From NCBI RefSeq assembly GCF_000516985.1, contig NW_006917103.1, positions 682,001 to 746,000 of the forward strand: a DNA stretch of 64,000 nt, written 5' to 3'. The stretch is from Pestalotiopsis fici W106-1. Taxonomy: Eukaryota > Ascomycota > Sordariomycetes > Amphisphaeriales > Sporocadaceae. Position numbers and translations under genes: made by a program. Below the pieces are notes generated by a model that had not been told where the DNA came from, ran no database searches, and saw only the letters and a program-made list of their open reading frames with translations. Shown in pieces: positions 63,993 through 64,000 of the stretch. Positions within the stretch are counted from its first letter, which is position 1. Every line of letters begins with the position of its first letter.

Positions 63993-64000
63993 GCGCAATT

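Overview
This window comes from the nuclear genome of a filamentous ascomycete (Pezizomycotina). The evidence is short introns of about 50-200 nt with GT...AG ends and CTAAC/CTGAC branch sites, typical fungal families (NoxB, Gpi1, Rrp6, Mdm35, a Pth11-like rhodopsin-fold receptor, a pisatin-demethylase-like P450, a CVNH lectin, a lipase-NB-ARC-TPR receptor), and a 21 kb AT-rich block with the signature of repeat-induced point mutation (RIP). I cannot name the genus from sequence alone.

Layout. (1) 1-9.75 kb, housekeeping: gpi1 (3' end cut by the window edge), a tiny spliced two-helix membrane protein, mdm35 (four exons) divergent from rrp6, and a folate-dependent demethylase/aminomethyltransferase-like gene. 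(2) About 10.03-31.12 kb: RIP-degraded heterochromatin-like DNA. It holds one copia element with 233-bp LTRs (10,894-16,148, ATTAT on both sides) and a tandem copia array LTR-internal-LTR-internal-LTR-partial LTR (17,128-29,235, ATATA on both sides). Both encode pol on the minus strand and both are dead. A patch of LTR3 has largely escaped RIP and shows what the family looked like before mutation. (3) 31.3-36.2 kb: an SDR gene broken by one RIP-type nonsense mutation, a copia LTR scrap, a single-domain thioesterase and an NADP-mannitol dehydrogenase. (4) 38.3-45.1 kb: noxB and an E2 ubiquitin-conjugating enzyme of the Ubc4/5 type. (5) 48.3-52.8 kb: a CVNH protein, a P450 and an intron-containing tRNA-Ser(AGA). 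(6) 52.8-64 kb: a long gene-poor stretch, a Pth11/rhodopsin-like membrane protein and an NLR-type receptor (SesB-like lipase, NB-ARC, seven 42-residue TPRs).

The genes do not form one pathway. The left arm is core cell biology: GPI-anchor synthesis, mitochondrial lipid transport and nuclear RNA decay. The right arm mixes redox signalling (noxB), protein turnover, and accessory or environment-facing genes (thioesterase, P450, CVNH, receptor, NLR). Most genes are multi-exon. I built the exon models by hand from splice signals and family motifs, and they need RNA evidence. The most interesting points are the tandem copia array with its RIP mosaic, the RIP-type lesion in the neighbouring SDR gene, and the NLR with near-uniform TPRs and a readable intron that could yield a lipase-only product.
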